Positions 7,992 through 15,703 of a DNA stretch of 26,593 nt are shown in pieces. This stretch comes from Candidatus Omnitrophota bacterium (lineage in GTDB: Bacteria; Omnitrophota; Gorgyraeia; Duberdicusellales; 4484-171). The stretch is taken from contig JALOBR010000008.1 of assembly GCA_023228195.1 (NCBI GenBank), forward strand, positions 1 through 26,593. Direction: 5' to 3'. Numbering within the stretch: the first letter of the stretch is position 1; each line of letters starts with the position of its first letter. The notes beneath the pieces were generated by a model that had not been told where the DNA came from, did no database searches, and saw nothing but the letters and a program-made list of their open reading frames with translations. The position numbers and the translations under genes were made by a program.

Positions 7992-8948
7992 ATGAAATTG
8001 AAAGAATGGATTAGTAAAAGCGAAAGTATTTTTACGCGCAGCGATCTGCAGTTCCTCTTAAGGCAATTTTTTAAAGATAAAGATATCTTTTTTAAGCAGA
8101 AAGATATTTCTTTAGATGCAGAAAAAATAGAATCTTTGGAAAAAATAAAAAAGGCATATCAGAAGGGTGCTCCTATTGCTTATCTTTTAGGTAAAGAAGA
8201 ATTCTTCGGTTTGGAATTTAAGGTCAATTCCGCTGTGCTTATCCCGCGTAGCGATACAGAGGTCATAATCGAAAAAGCCATAGAGATAATCGAAAATAAT
8301 AATCTAATCCCTTTGCCAGAATCCCATGGGCTAAGCTCTTGGACTAGAGACGGAAAGCGGCGTCGCCCAACAGGGAACAAAAAAGGATTAACGGGTGCGC
8401 CTGACTTTGGCAGGCAGGTTCATGGGGCTCCAGTCAAAATGCTTGATTTATGCTGTGGTTCAGCAAATATAGCAATAAGTATCAAGAAGTTTTTCAAAGA
8501 TGGAATAAAAGTTTGGGCTTCTGATATAAGCCAAAAAGCGCTTTCTGTAGCCAGGAGTAATGCCAGACTGCATAAAGTAAAGATAGATTTACGTAAAAGC
8601 AGCCTTTTCACCGCCCTTAAAGGAAAAAAATTCGATATTATAGTTTCCAACCCTCCTTACGTGGGGAGTAGAGAAATAAAAGGTAGCTTAAGGTATGAGC
8701 CAAGAATTGCCCTGGAGGCAGGATTGGATGGGATGCATTTTATAGAAAAAATATTAAAAAATGCGCATTTATACCTGGAAGAAAAAGGGTTTCTTATAAT
8801 TGAATCAGGGTATAATCATAAAGAGCCTATCAACAGTATTCTTGAAAAAACAGGCAAATATGAGATTATAGAATGGATTAGAGATTATGGGGGCAATTTT
8901 AGAGGGGTAGTATTAAAATCAAATATCAAAAAGCAAAATCCAAAATGA
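7992..8948 (+). CDS. prmC: Release factor glutamine methyltransferase, 318 aa, with an in-frame insertion
   Basis: Methylates the glutamine of the GGQ motif of release factors using S-adenosylmethionine. An N-terminal helical domain (1 to about 75) precedes the AYLLGKEEFFGLEF segment and the Rossmann methyltransferase fold with KMLDLCCGSANIAISI and the substrate motif NPPY. Residues about 104-148 are unusual: they split the linker between PRSDTEVIIEKAIEII and the SAM-binding motif, are rich in Gly, Arg and Pro, and are encoded by DNA related to the trpG-trpD spacer. The protein is about 40 residues longer than E. coli PrmC (277). The last residues, SNIKKQNPK, are read from an AT-rich inverted repeat. 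Start has AAGGA upstream. Confidence 0.93.
   Translation: MKLKEWISKSESIFTRSDLQFLLRQFFKDKDIFFKQKDISLDAEKIESLEKIKKAYQKGAPIAYLLGKEEFFGLEFKVNSAVLIPRSDTEVIIEKAIEIIENNNLIPLPESHGLSSWTRDGKRRRPTGNKKGLTGAPDFGRQVHGAPVKMLDLCCGSANIAISIKKFFKDGIKVWASDISQKALSVARSNARLHKVKIDLRKSSLFTALKGKKFDIIVSNPPYVGSREIKGSLRYEPRIALEAGLDGMHFIEKILKNAHLYLEEKGFLIIESGYNHKEPINSILEKTGKYEIIEWIRDYGGNFRGVVLKSNIKKQNPK
8321..8435 (+). repeat. Spacer-type repeat inserted in frame within prmC
   Basis: Three words occur here in the same order as in the trpG-trpD spacer: ATCCCAT (8321-8327; 10943-10949), GTCGCCCAA (8362-8370; 10981-10989) and GGGCTCCAGTC (8425-8435; 10994-11004). The distances between them differ, which suggests a shared element with variable middle parts. 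The stretch has no stop codon in the prmC frame. Confidence 0.55.
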
Positions 8949-9010
8949 CATATAAAAATTTAAAATTTTTAATTTTGGTTTGTCGTTTTGATTTTTGCAT
9001 TTTGATTTTT
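8921..9010 (+). repeat. AT-rich long inverted repeat between prmC and murA
   Basis: The 30 bases at 8921-8950 match the reverse complement of 8981-9010 at 25 of 30 positions, around a 30-base AT-rich middle that contains its own AAAAATT/AATTTTT palindrome. The left arm encodes the last prmC codons and its stop. A spacer of similar style lies upstream of ribE. Confidence 0.7.
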
Positions 9011-9021
9011 GGACTTTAATC

Positions 9022-10284
9022 ATGGATAAATTTACCATACACAAATCAACTCTTTCAGGAGAGGTTGCAGTAAGCGGTTCAAAGAACGCAGCGCTTCCTA
9101 TAATAGCTGCAACTATTCTTACGGATGAAGACTGTATACTTCACAATGTCCCTAACCTTATGGATATAAGGACAATGGTCAAAATTTTAGAAGGTCTCGG
9201 CAAGCAGATTACTTTCGAAAATGGGACAATGACCATAAAAGCAACGAAAAAGTGCGGCTATGTTGCGCCTTACAGGTTAGTTAGAACAATGCGTGCTTCA
9301 TTTTGCTGTTTAGGGCCACTTCTTGCGCGAAGGCGTAAAGCGAAAGTTTCGCTTCCCGGAGGCTGTGTTATAGGCGTGCGCCCGGTTGATTTGCATATAA
9401 AGGGTTTAAAGCTTCTCGGCGCGGACATTAAGGTGGAAAAAGGATACTGTGTTGCAGATGGAAAAAATATGCGGGGCAGCCACCTGTATCTTGGCGGACA
9501 ATTCGGTTCTTCAGTCCTTGCAACCGATAACATTATGATGGCTGCGACATTAATTGACGGAGAAACAATTATTGAATACGCGGCTTGTGAGCCGGAAGTA
9601 GAAAGCTTAGGTTTATTTCTTAAAAAAATGGGCGCTGACATAACCGGTGAAGGCACGCCTCTGATAAGAATAAGGGGTGTAAAAAAACTTGGAGGATGTG
9701 AATTCGATATTATACCTGACAGGATAGAGGCAGGAACGTTTCTGGCGGCTAGTTTAGCTACCAACTCGCCCCTTATAATTAAAGGAGCGAATCCATTCCA
9801 TCTTACTTCAGCCTTAGAAATTGTAAAGGAAATGGGCGCAGAAGTGCAAATCGATAATGCGCGTTCGATAAAAGTAGCACCCAGAGGCCAGCTCAAGCCG
9901 GTTAATATTACAACGCTTCCTTATCCGGGTTTCCCAACCGATTTACAGGCTCAATTTATGATATGTCTTTGTTTTGCACGGGGAATTTCTCTGATTACGG
10001 AAAAAATTTATCCGGATAGATTTATGCACATTGCAGAGCTTAACCGTATGGGTGCCGGCATTCAAAGAAGCGGGCCATACGCAATAATAGAAGGAAAAGA
10101 AAAACTTTATGGCGCAGAAGTAATGGCGTCGGACTTAAGAGCTTCAGCCGCTTTGGTTATTGCGGGTTTGAGCGCTGAGGATAAAACAGAAGTTTTTAGA
10201 GTTTATCACATCGACCGCGGATACGAACACATAGAAGAAAAGTTACGTAAATTGGGCGCGAAGATTAAGAGGGAAAAACAATAG
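9022..10284 (+). CDS. murA: UDP-N-acetylglucosamine 1-carboxyvinyltransferase, 420 aa
   Basis: First committed step of peptidoglycan synthesis: adds enolpyruvate from PEP to UDP-GlcNAc. The substrate loop SGSKNAALPIIAA near residues 18-30 and the active loop LPGGCVIGVRPVD are both present. With start ATG 9022 the catalytic cysteine is C115, the E. coli number, which supports this start over an upstream one at 8995 that would add residues read from the repeat. A cysteine at this position is the fosfomycin-sensitive type. The ATG lacks a clear Shine-Dalgarno sequence. murA close to rho, rpmE and prfA is also seen in Bacillus. Confidence 0.96.
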   Translation: MDKFTIHKSTLSGEVAVSGSKNAALPIIAATILTDEDCILHNVPNLMDIRTMVKILEGLGKQITFENGTMTIKATKKCGYVAPYRLVRTMRASFCCLGPLLARRRKAKVSLPGGCVIGVRPVDLHIKGLKLLGADIKVEKGYCVADGKNMRGSHLYLGGQFGSSVLATDNIMMAATLIDGETIIEYAACEPEVESLGLFLKKMGADITGEGTPLIRIRGVKKLGGCEFDIIPDRIEAGTFLAASLATNSPLIIKGANPFHLTSALEIVKEMGAEVQIDNARSIKVAPRGQLKPVNITTLPYPGFPTDLQAQFMICLCFARGISLITEKIYPDRFMHIAELNRMGAGIQRSGPYAIIEGKEKLYGAEVMASDLRASAALVIAGLSAEDKTEVFRVYHIDRGYEHIEEKLRKLGAKIKREKQ

Positions 10285-10285
10285 G

Positions 10286-10345
10286 CACGAATTTGAAACG
10301 AATCGATTCGTGGCAATTCGCCTTTGATTCGTGAATGTTTGTGTC
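10286..10345 (+). repeat. CACGAAT/ATTCGTG spacer repeat (murA-trpG)
   Basis: It contains GCACGAAT, the self-complementary ACGAATCGATTCGT (about 10298-10311) and two more ATTCG words, ending in TGTTTGTGTC. It is the same family as the coaE-rho spacer. It fills nearly all of the gap between the murA stop and trpG. Confidence 0.55.
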
Positions 10346-10358
10346 AAAATAAAATTAT

Positions 10359-10928
10359 ATGGTTTTAGTAATCGATAATTACGATTCATTTACTTATAAC
10401 CTTGTCCAGTATATTGAAGAGCTTGGTAGCCGTGTCATTGTTTACAGGAATGACAAAATTACCCTGGATAAGTTGAAGAAAATTAAAATAGATAGAATCG
10501 TTATCTCTCCCGGTCCGGGTACCCCTAAAGACAGCGGCATAAGCTGTGATGTTATCAAAGAATTTTACACGAAGTTTCCGGTCTTGGGGGTGTGTTTAGG
10601 ACATCAATGCATAGGCTATGTTTTTGGCGGAAAAATCAAGCGTGCCCCCTGTATAATGCATGGCAAAACTTCTCTTATTTATCATACCCAAAAAGGTATA
10701 TTTAAGGGAGTCAAAAATCCTTTTTCTGCAACGAGATATCATTCGCTTATAATTGATAAAAAAACATTGCCTGATAATCTGGCGGTAACAGCGCGTACTA
10801 ATGATGCGACAATAATGGGGATACAGGATAAAAAATATCCCTTGTTCGGAGTGCAGTTTCATCCCGAATCAATACTTACGTCAGAGGGTAAGAAGATATT
10901 GAAAAATTTTTTAAGAATCCATAGATGA
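10359..10928 (+). CDS. trpG: Anthranilate synthase glutamine amidotransferase component, 189 aa
   Basis: Class I glutamine amidotransferase that supplies ammonia to TrpE for making anthranilate from chorismate. The opening VLVIDNYDSFTYNLVQYI is diagnostic. The catalytic triad is visible: C79 in GVCLGHQ, and H168 and E170 in QFHPES. Length is normal. It heads the trp block, but no trpE or pabB is adjacent. The subunit may therefore pair with a synthase encoded elsewhere and could also serve p-aminobenzoate synthesis (PabA). The final codons and TGA lie at the edge of a CACAGAT repeat. Confidence 0.93.
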   Translation: MVLVIDNYDSFTYNLVQYIEELGSRVIVYRNDKITLDKLKKIKIDRIVISPGPGTPKDSGISCDVIKEFYTKFPVLGVCLGHQCIGYVFGGKIKRAPCIMHGKTSLIYHTQKGIFKGVKNPFSATRYHSLIIDKKTLPDNLAVTARTNDATIMGIQDKKYPLFGVQFHPESILTSEGKKILKNFLRIHR

Positions 10929-11081
10929 TCACAGATAAATTCATCCCATTACCACATAACTAATAATAGCAGTTTGGGATGTCGCCCAATGAAGGGCTCC
11001 AGTCTGCGATCATCCGTTTCCCAGCCACCTTGATATTTTTGTTTAGGCTGGTCTGTGCTAATCTGTGTGGAGCGAAGCGAC
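10925..11081 (+). repeat. CACAGAT/ATCTGTG spacer repeat R1 (trpG-trpD), with an inserted segment
   Basis: The left part, GATGATCACAGATAAATTCATC, resumes at TCATCCGTTTCC near 11010 and ends TCTGTGCTAATCTGTGTGGAG. Compared with R2, about 65 bases are extra in the middle (about 10946-11010), with the inverted repeat CATCCCA/TGGGATG and the words shared with the prmC insertion. The GGAG at 11069-11072 is the only Shine-Dalgarno candidate for trpD, so the repeat appears to supply it. Confidence 0.6.
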
Positions 11082-12125
11082 ATGATAAAAGAAGCAATAA
11101 ACAAGCTTACGCAAGGCGAAAACCTTTCTTTCGAAGAAACAAAGGAAATCTTTGAAGATATATTTGCACATAAGGTAACCTCTTCGCAAATAGCCGCTTT
11201 TCTTATTGCGCTTAGAATGAAGGGGGAATCCGAGGATGAAATTTTCGCAGCCGCAAGTGTTATCAGAAGCTTGAGCAAAAAAGTTTCGGTAAAAAACAAT
11301 TTTGTCGGCATTGAGCTTGACGATGAGCAGATTTTGGATACCTGCGGAACCGGCGGCAGCGGAATTGATAAATTTAATATTTCAACAGCAGTAAGTTTCG
11401 TCGTGGCGGCAGCAGGAGTCAAGGTCGCAAAACACGGAAACCGCGCAATGTCTTCCAGCTGCGGCAGTGCAGACGCTTTGGAGGCTTTAGGCGTAAAAAT
11501 TGATATTTCCCCGGAGGTTATGGTTGAAGCCATAAAAAAAATCGGCATAGGATTTTTGTACGCCCCGTTATATCATCCTGTTTTAGCTGAAGTTGCCGCG
11601 ATAAGAAAAGAAATAGGAGTGCGGACTATATTTAATATTTTGGGCCCGCTTTGTAACCCCGCATTTGCCACGCACCAGGTTTTGGGGGTTTATAGAAAAA
11701 ATTTAGTTAAGCCTATCGCCGTTGTCCTAAAAAAATTAGGCGTGAAATGTGCCCTTGTCGTTTGCAGTAAAGACTTAAAAGATGAAATTTCGCTGGGCGC
11801 AGAAACAACAGCGGCACAGTTAGTCAACCAGAAGATAAAATATTTTTCCTTAAAGCCTTCAATCTTTGGATTGAAAAAAGTAAATATAAATGATATAGAA
11901 GTTACTAACAAGCAGGAAAGCGCAAAGCTAATAAACGATGTCCTGGCTGCAAAATCAGGCCCGGCGCGCAACATCGTGCTCGCTAATGCAAGCGGCTGTT
12001 TTTATGTACTTGGAAAAGCCGGAAACTTTAAGCAAGGAGCAAAACTCGCCGCGGATATTATAGACTCGGGACGCGCAAGGGATAAATTAGCGGAATTTAA
12101 GAATTTTATAAATTCACATAAATAA
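11082..12125 (+). CDS. trpD: Anthranilate phosphoribosyltransferase, 347 aa
   Basis: Joins anthranilate to PRPP, second step of the tryptophan pathway. An N-terminal helical domain is followed by the PRPP/pyrophosphate loop DTCGTGGSG, then KHGNRAMSSSCGSADALEALG, which is typical of the family. C-terminal GARDKLAEF also matches. Length is normal. ATG 11082 is preferred; a GTG at 11055 would start inside the spacer repeat and add a non-family leader. The stop is 3 bases before the trpC ATG, which suggests translational coupling. Confidence 0.95.
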   Translation: MIKEAINKLTQGENLSFEETKEIFEDIFAHKVTSSQIAAFLIALRMKGESEDEIFAAASVIRSLSKKVSVKNNFVGIELDDEQILDTCGTGGSGIDKFNISTAVSFVVAAAGVKVAKHGNRAMSSSCGSADALEALGVKIDISPEVMVEAIKKIGIGFLYAPLYHPVLAEVAAIRKEIGVRTIFNILGPLCNPAFATHQVLGVYRKNLVKPIAVVLKKLGVKCALVVCSKDLKDEISLGAETTAAQLVNQKIKYFSLKPSIFGLKKVNINDIEVTNKQESAKLINDVLAAKSGPARNIVLANASGCFYVLGKAGNFKQGAKLAADIIDSGRARDKLAEFKNFINSHK

Positions 12126-12128
12126 TAA

Positions 12129-12908
12129 ATGCATAACGTACTTTCATTAATAGTAGAGGCAAAGAAAAAGAAAGTTGAAATTTTAAAAAAGAACAGGGAT
12201 GAACTCCTTTCTTTTGTAAAAAAAGCCCCCAAAGTAGTTTCTTTCAATGAGGCGATAAAAAGGCAAGGGAAAATTTCTTTTATCGCGGAAATAAAACAAG
12301 CTTCGCCTTCAGCCGGGGTGCTCAGGAAAGACTTTTCGCACCTCGAAATTGCAAAAATTTACCGCGACGTAAAGGTAAATGCCCTGTCAGTAGTTACGGA
12401 AAGCGAGTTTTTTTTAGGAAAAATTAATTATATAGAAGATATCAAAAAAGAAATCAATCTCCCGGTTTTACGTAAAGATTTTATCATAGATGAAATACAA
12501 ATCCTTGAGTCCCGCGCGGTCGGGGCGGATGCAATTTTGCTTATATTGCGTATTCTTGATGAGGAACGTCTTGCCAGGCTTTGTAATTTCAGTAAAGAAT
12601 TAGGTATGGATGTGATAGTTGAGATACACACCGAAAAAGAGCTGAAGAAAGTACTCGCAGCAAACGTAAATATAATAGGTATAAATAACAGGAATTTGAA
12701 TACGCTAAAAGTTGATTTAAAAACCACGCAAAAATTAATTCCTTTTATACCGCAGACAATTACCAGGATAAGCGAAAGCGGCGTAAATACGCTTAAGGAT
12801 GTTTTATTGATGAAAGGGCTGGGCGTGGATGCAATTTTAGTCGGCGAAAGCCTGATGAAGGCAGATAACATTGCAGAGAAAATAAAAGAATTACACATAG
12901 ACGCGTAA
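12129..12908 (+). CDS. trpC: Indole-3-glycerol phosphate synthase, 259 aa
   Basis: Closes the indole ring from carboxyphenylamino-deoxyribulose phosphate in a TIM barrel. Catalytic positions are visible as E54 and K56 in FIAEIKQASPS, K116 in VLRKDF and E165 in VIVEIH, with INNRNL and SESGV making the phosphate and substrate sites. Length fits the monofunctional enzyme; it is not fused to TrpF as in E. coli, since trpF is the next gene. There is no Shine-Dalgarno sequence, so it probably depends on ribosomes finishing trpD. Confidence 0.95.
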   Translation: MHNVLSLIVEAKKKKVEILKKNRDELLSFVKKAPKVVSFNEAIKRQGKISFIAEIKQASPSAGVLRKDFSHLEIAKIYRDVKVNALSVVTESEFFLGKINYIEDIKKEINLPVLRKDFIIDEIQILESRAVGADAILLILRILDEERLARLCNFSKELGMDVIVEIHTEKELKKVLAANVNIIGINNRNLNTLKVDLKTTQKLIPFIPQTITRISESGVNTLKDVLLMKGLGVDAILVGESLMKADNIAEKIKELHIDA

Positions 12909-12909
12909 T

Positions 12910-13018
12910 GTACAGATAAGCGCAGATAAAAATCACAGATGACCACAGATAAAATCATCTGTGACTATCCGTTTCCAAATCTGTGATTATCTGTGTGAGC
13001 CGAACGAAGTGAGGCGAC
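12910..13018 (+). repeat. CACAGAT/ATCTGTG spacer repeat R2 (trpC-trpF)
   Basis: A series of ACAGATNANCACAGATAAA words is followed by ATCATCTGTGACTATCCG, TTTCCAAATCTGTG and ATTATCTGTGTGAG, so the two halves can fold on each other. It fills the whole gap. The end GAGGCGACATG gives trpF a Shine-Dalgarno sequence 4 nt from its ATG and resembles the GAGCGAAGCGACATG at the trpD start. Confidence 0.65.
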
Positions 13019-13651
13019 ATGATTAAAGTAAAGATTTGCGGAATAACTAACCTGGAAGACGCATTGGCTTGTTCCAATGAAGGCGCGGATGCTTTGGGTT
13101 TTATTTTTTCCAAGAAAAGCCCCCGCTGCATAAACGAAAAAGAGGCGGCCAAAATAATTTCCGGGCTTGACCCATACATAACAAAGGTAGGGGTGTTTCT
13201 GGACGAAGAAAAAGAAAGAGCGCTTGAAATAGCAAATATGCTTTCTTTGGATGTTTTACAGTTCCACGGAAAAGAAAGCCCCTCTTATTGTTCAGTTTTT
13301 ACGCCAAAATTTAAAGTCGTAAAAGTATTTTTCCCTGAGGATGCTCCGTTTAAACATAAGATCTCCCGCTACAAGATAGATGCGGCAATGTTTGATGTAA
13401 AATATGAGCAAAAGACTACAGGCAAAAACACTTTGGATAAAAATATGCTTAAAGAAATATCAGCGTTGATTAAAGAACAAGGCAGGGCGATAATATCGGG
13501 TGGCCTAAACGTAAAAAACATTTCGCAGATTACAAGATTAAAGCCATACGCAGTTGATGTCTCAAGCAGCCTTGAGAAACTAGTCGGGAAAAAAGATATA
13601 GAGCTTGTAAGGGAATTCATAAAAAAGGTGAAAAATGCCTCTTCCAAATAA
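13019..13651 (+). CDS. trpF: Phosphoribosylanthranilate isomerase, 210 aa
   Basis: Amadori rearrangement of phosphoribosylanthranilate, third step of the pathway. It begins KVKICGITNLEDA with catalytic C7 and has catalytic D126 in MFDVK, both at the standard family positions. ADALGFIF and ISGGLNVKNI form the phosphate-binding parts of the barrel. Length is normal. Its 3' end overlaps the start of trpB by 17 bases, a sign of coupled translation. The repeat upstream supplies GAGG. Confidence 0.95.
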   Translation: MIKVKICGITNLEDALACSNEGADALGFIFSKKSPRCINEKEAAKIISGLDPYITKVGVFLDEEKERALEIANMLSLDVLQFHGKESPSYCSVFTPKFKVVKVFFPEDAPFKHKISRYKIDAAMFDVKYEQKTTGKNTLDKNMLKEISALIKEQGRAIISGGLNVKNISQITRLKPYAVDVSSSLEKLVGKKDIELVREFIKKVKNASSK

Positions 13652-14813
13652 AAAAGGTTATTTTGGCGCGTTCGGCGGGAAATTTATGCCGGAGACGCTG
13701 TTCCCATGTCTTCATGAGCTAGATTCTTTTTATGATAAGGCAAGGAAAGATAATGCGTTTAAAAAAGAATTTCAATTTTATCTTAAAAACTATGCCGGCA
13801 GGCCCACAATACTTTATTTTGCCAAGAATTTAAGTAAACACCTTGGTATGAAAATTTATCTAAAAAGAGAGGACCTTCTTCATACGGGAGCGCATAAAAT
13901 AAATAATTCTCTCGGCCAGGCTCTGCTTGCGCATTCTATGGGTAAGAAAAGGATAATTGCTGAAACAGGCGCGGGACAGCATGGAGTTTCTGCCGCAACA
14001 GTCGCGCGGCTTTTTAATTTAAAATGTGATGTTTATATGGGAGAGGAAGATATCGCCCGTCAGCGGATGAATGTTTTCAGGATGAAAATCTTAGGCGCCA
14101 ATGTGATTGCGGTAAAAAGCGGTTCAAAGACACTGAAAGACGCGTGTAACGAAGCAATGAGAGACTGGGTTACTAATGTGAGGAATACTTATTATCTTAT
14201 CGGTTCAACTTTCGGACCGCATCCTTATCCAATGATTGTAAGGGATTTCCAATCGGTGATAGGCAAGGAAGCAAGGGCGCAAATCCTGCGTGAAAAAAAT
14301 AGGCTTCCGCATTTTCTTTTGGCTTGTGTCGGAGGCGGCAGCAATTCCATGGGGCTGTTTGCCCCGTTTTTTAAAGACAGAAAAGTAAAATTTATCGGCG
14401 TTGAAGCGGGCGGGATGAATAAAAATTTAAACTCAGCTTCAATAAGTTATGGCGCTGTAGGCGTATTGCACGGAGCAAAAACTTATGTTTTGCAGGATAG
14501 ATTCGGACAGGTAAAGGCAACTCATTCCATAGCGGCAGGTTTGGATTATCCGGGCGTTGGGCCGGAGCACTCTTTTTACAAGAACTCAAAACGCTCCGAA
14601 TATGTTGCCGTAAAGGACAAGGAAGCTTTAGAAGGATTTAAGATGCTAAGTGAGCTCGAGGGAATAATCCCCGCGCTTGAAAGCGCACACGCAATTTACT
14701 ATCTAAAAAAACTGGCAAAACGCGCAAGAAATGCATTGGTTGTAGTTTGTCTATCTGGTAGGGGAGATAAAGATTTGGAAATCGTGCAACAATGCACAGA
14801 TGATCACAGATAA
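13635..14813 (+). CDS. trpB: Tryptophan synthase beta chain, 392 aa
   Basis: PLP enzyme that condenses indole with serine. The PLP lysine is K88 in HTGAHKINN, one position from the Salmonella K87. ETGAGQHG, GGGSNSMG and the C-terminal SGRGDKD are all family landmarks. It is the standard TrpB1 type that works with TrpA, whose gene follows. AAGGTG precedes the ATG, which lies inside the end of trpF. The last residues, QCTDDHR, are read from a CACAGAT spacer repeat, which also provides the TAA. Confidence 0.96.
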   Translation: MPLPNKKGYFGAFGGKFMPETLFPCLHELDSFYDKARKDNAFKKEFQFYLKNYAGRPTILYFAKNLSKHLGMKIYLKREDLLHTGAHKINNSLGQALLAHSMGKKRIIAETGAGQHGVSAATVARLFNLKCDVYMGEEDIARQRMNVFRMKILGANVIAVKSGSKTLKDACNEAMRDWVTNVRNTYYLIGSTFGPHPYPMIVRDFQSVIGKEARAQILREKNRLPHFLLACVGGGSNSMGLFAPFFKDRKVKFIGVEAGGMNKNLNSASISYGAVGVLHGAKTYVLQDRFGQVKATHSIAAGLDYPGVGPEHSFYKNSKRSEYVAVKDKEALEGFKMLSELEGIIPALESAHAIYYLKKLAKRARNALVVVCLSGRGDKDLEIVQQCTDDHR

Positions 14814-14867
14814 ATTCATCTGTGATAATTTGTTTTCCAAATCTGTGCCAATCTGCGTAATAAAGAT
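14795..14867 (+). repeat. CACAGAT/ATCTGTG spacer repeat R3 (trpB-trpA)
   Basis: CACAGATGATCACAGATAAA is followed by TTCATCTGTGATAATTTG and TTTTCCAAATCTGTGCCAATCTGCGT. It aligns with R2 along most of its length. The first words are coding (end of trpB). The last 15 bases before trpA lack the GAGG seen in R2. Confidence 0.65.
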
Positions 14868-15656
14868 ATGATAACCATAAAAGAAAAATTTCAGCAACTT
14901 AAAAAAGAAGACAAAAAAGCATTCGTTGCCTATGTGCCGTATGGCTTTCCTTCTGTGCGGCACACAAAAGATATACTTTTGACTCTTCAAGGCTCCGGGG
15001 TGGATATCGTTGAACTGGGCATTCCTTTCTCTGACCCGGTATCCGACGGGCCTGTAATTCAGGAGGCAACTTCAATTGCATTAAAAAATGGCGCAAACAC
15101 AAAGAATTTATTCGTAACGTTAAATAAAATAAAAAAAGATATCAAAGTTCCGCTCGCTTTAATGACTTATTACAACCCGGTTTTTAGATTTGGCATCGAT
15201 AACTTTTTTAAAAGTATGAATAAGGCGGGCGTTTCCGGTATACTTACGGTAGACCTTCCAATCGATGAGGCGTCCGAATATATAAAAAAAGCAAAAAAAC
15301 ACAAAATAGAAACGATATTCTTTGTAACTCCGGTTACGCCACTTGACCGCGCGAAAAAAATTATCAAAGCTTCCGGTGGATTTGTTTATTATATTTCAGT
15401 CACCGGAACCACAGGGGTTCGTGAAATCTCCTATGAAGCCTTAGCGAGCCATATAGGGCAACTGAAAAAAAATACCACGCTTCCTGTATGTGTTGGTTTC
15501 GGAGTGCACACAAAGGAACAATTTGCAAGTATATGTAAATTCAGCGATGGAGCAATCGTAGGAAGCGCAATAGTTAAATTTATAAAAGAAAATCATAAGA
15601 AACGCAATTTTCTTGACGAGCTTAAGAAATACGTAAAATCATTGAAACCGAATTAA
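14868..15656 (+). CDS. trpA: Tryptophan synthase alpha chain, 262 aa
   Basis: Cleaves indole-3-glycerol phosphate to indole, which passes to TrpB. Both catalytic acids are at the standard positions: E49 in VELGIPFSDP and D60 in VSDGP. YYISVTGTTGVR and GFGVHTKEQ build the phosphate site. The N-terminal motif reads YVPYGFPS where many homologues have a TAGDP-type turn, an acceptable variant. Length is normal. It is the last gene of the trp block; no terminator was seen after it. Confidence 0.95.
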   Translation: MITIKEKFQQLKKEDKKAFVAYVPYGFPSVRHTKDILLTLQGSGVDIVELGIPFSDPVSDGPVIQEATSIALKNGANTKNLFVTLNKIKKDIKVPLALMTYYNPVFRFGIDNFFKSMNKAGVSGILTVDLPIDEASEYIKKAKKHKIETIFFVTPVTPLDRAKKIIKASGGFVYYISVTGTTGVREISYEALASHIGQLKKNTTLPVCVGFGVHTKEQFASICKFSDGAIVGSAIVKFIKENHKKRNFLDELKKYVKSLKPN

Positions 15657-15703
15657 ATCAAACGGCGAATAAAATTATTTGCTAACTATAAGGGTTTTTA
15701 ATT

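Noticed and set aside
9270..9896. Minus-strand open frame of 208 codons opposite murA
   Set aside because: A shadow of the murA coding frame; no family motifs and no ribosome-binding site that would argue for a gene.
10949..11548. Minus-strand open frame of 199 codons over the trpG-trpD spacer and trpD
   Set aside because: Mostly opposite trpD, Ser/Phe-rich, and its start lies in a repeat. No independent support.
12910..13018. trp-operon spacer repeats as a trp attenuator or T-box
   Set aside because: They lie between genes inside the operon, not before the first gene, and show no Trp codon run, T-box sequence or terminator T-tract.
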